Shown here: positions 5,079 through 5,297 of the stretch, piece by piece | Layout: every line of letters starts with the position of its first letter | How positions within the stretch are numbered: the first letter of the stretch is position 1 | Source: an uncultured Eisenbergiella sp. | GTDB taxonomy: Bacteria > Bacillota > Clostridia > Lachnospirales > Lachnospiraceae | Length of the DNA: 5,297 nucleotides | Direction: 5' to 3' | Assembly (NCBI GenBank): GCA_948960675.1 | Contig: CARDPF010000222.1 | Location: 1 to 5,297 of the forward strand | Made by a program: the position numbers and the translations under genes | Notes under the pieces: model-generated | What the model saw: the letters and a program-made list of their open reading frames with translations, nothing else | What the model was told of the DNA's origin: nothing | The model's database searches: none

Positions 5079-5297
5079 GTAACAGTTCAGCCGTCTTCTT
5101 GTTACGATTCACGGTCCGGGGCCGCTCATAGTAACCGATTCGGGGCATTATCCCAAGTTCTGCTACGCAAAAACCGCCCTCACCCTTGTACCATGTTCCC
5201 ATACCCGTGAATCAATGTCACTTAGTTAAGCCACGGGTTTTGGGGGGCGTGCCAACGGGCGGGGAAGGCAGAGCCTTTTGCAGGCCGGACACCCCTG
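5079..5297. other. Upstream region of the operon: no gene, several inverted repeats
   Basis: All three minus-strand frames entering from the right edge stop between about 5229 and 5214, so nothing upstream reads into the operon. A frame in register with the MATE gene is open from ATG 5202 to 5017, but it lacks a ribosome site and lies mostly before the promoter. ACCCGTG (5203-5209) pairs with CACGGGT (5232-5238), and GATTCACGG (5106-5114) pairs with CCGTGAATC (5205-5213). The rightmost 50 bp are GC-rich and contain AAGGC-AGA-GCCTT (5265-5277). The part beyond 5200 looks like repeat or structured sequence of unknown identity. Confidence 0.45.

Noticed and set aside
4444..5082. 212-codon plus-strand frame opposite the start of the MATE gene
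   Set aside because: Antisense shadow; its composition (His, Gln, Arg-rich) is what antisense of a hydrophobic membrane protein gives, and it has no start signals.

Overview
The window looks like chromosome of a Gram-positive Clostridia member, most likely Lachnospiraceae. This is inferred from three things: the mid-GC coding sequence with G-rich Shine-Dalgarno sites, a LexA box of the Bacillus/Clostridium type (CGAAC-N4-GTTC), and a cell-envelope protein combining an N-terminal anchor, Fn3-like modules, SH3b, a VanX-type peptidase and a cell-wall-binding repeat. Everything recognisable as a gene is on the minus strand, so the genetic order runs from right to left.

Right part (about 5297 to 3673). 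A structured upstream region of about 220 bp without a gene contains competing inverted repeats. A good sigma-A promoter (TTGAAA-17-TACAAT, 5078-5050) follows. It drives a 447-aa MATE-family efflux transporter that starts at GTG 5016, not at the farther upstream in-frame ATG codons.

Middle (3672 to 1113). After a 47-nt gap with a small hairpin comes an 817-aa membrane-anchored extracytoplasmic zinc peptidase of the M15D (VanX, D-Ala-D-Ala dipeptidase) family. It carries three Fn3-like modules and an SH3b domain before the catalytic domain, about 130 residues of acidic low-complexity sequence inserted inside the catalytic domain, and one degenerate cell-wall-binding repeat at the C terminus. 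A perfect 19-bp stem-loop lies 13 nt after its stop codon. The two genes form a probable two-gene operon: drug/metabolite export plus peptidoglycan-precursor or stem-peptide hydrolysis.

Left part (1112 to 1). About 1.1 kb holds no intact gene apart from one entering at the edge. It contains strong tandem hairpins (881-948), then an SOS-type promoter (TATAAT followed by a LexA box at 832-845). About 280 bp further on lies the beginning of a uvrB gene (278-553), reading in one frame but with stops at codons 25, 73 and 93 and ending abruptly after about 92 of the usual 650-odd codons. The uvrB remnant still has its Walker A motif and a recognisable SOS promoter, so it appears to be a truncated duplicate or the scar of a rearrangement. 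An AT-rich stretch then leads to the first 17 codons of another minus-strand gene, whose start resembles RhuM-family proteins, at the left edge (52-1).

No tRNA, rRNA, CRISPR array or intact transposase was seen. The most notable items are the SOS-linked uvrB remnant, the split-domain VanX-like protein, and the dense set of inverted repeats in the two non-coding regions.
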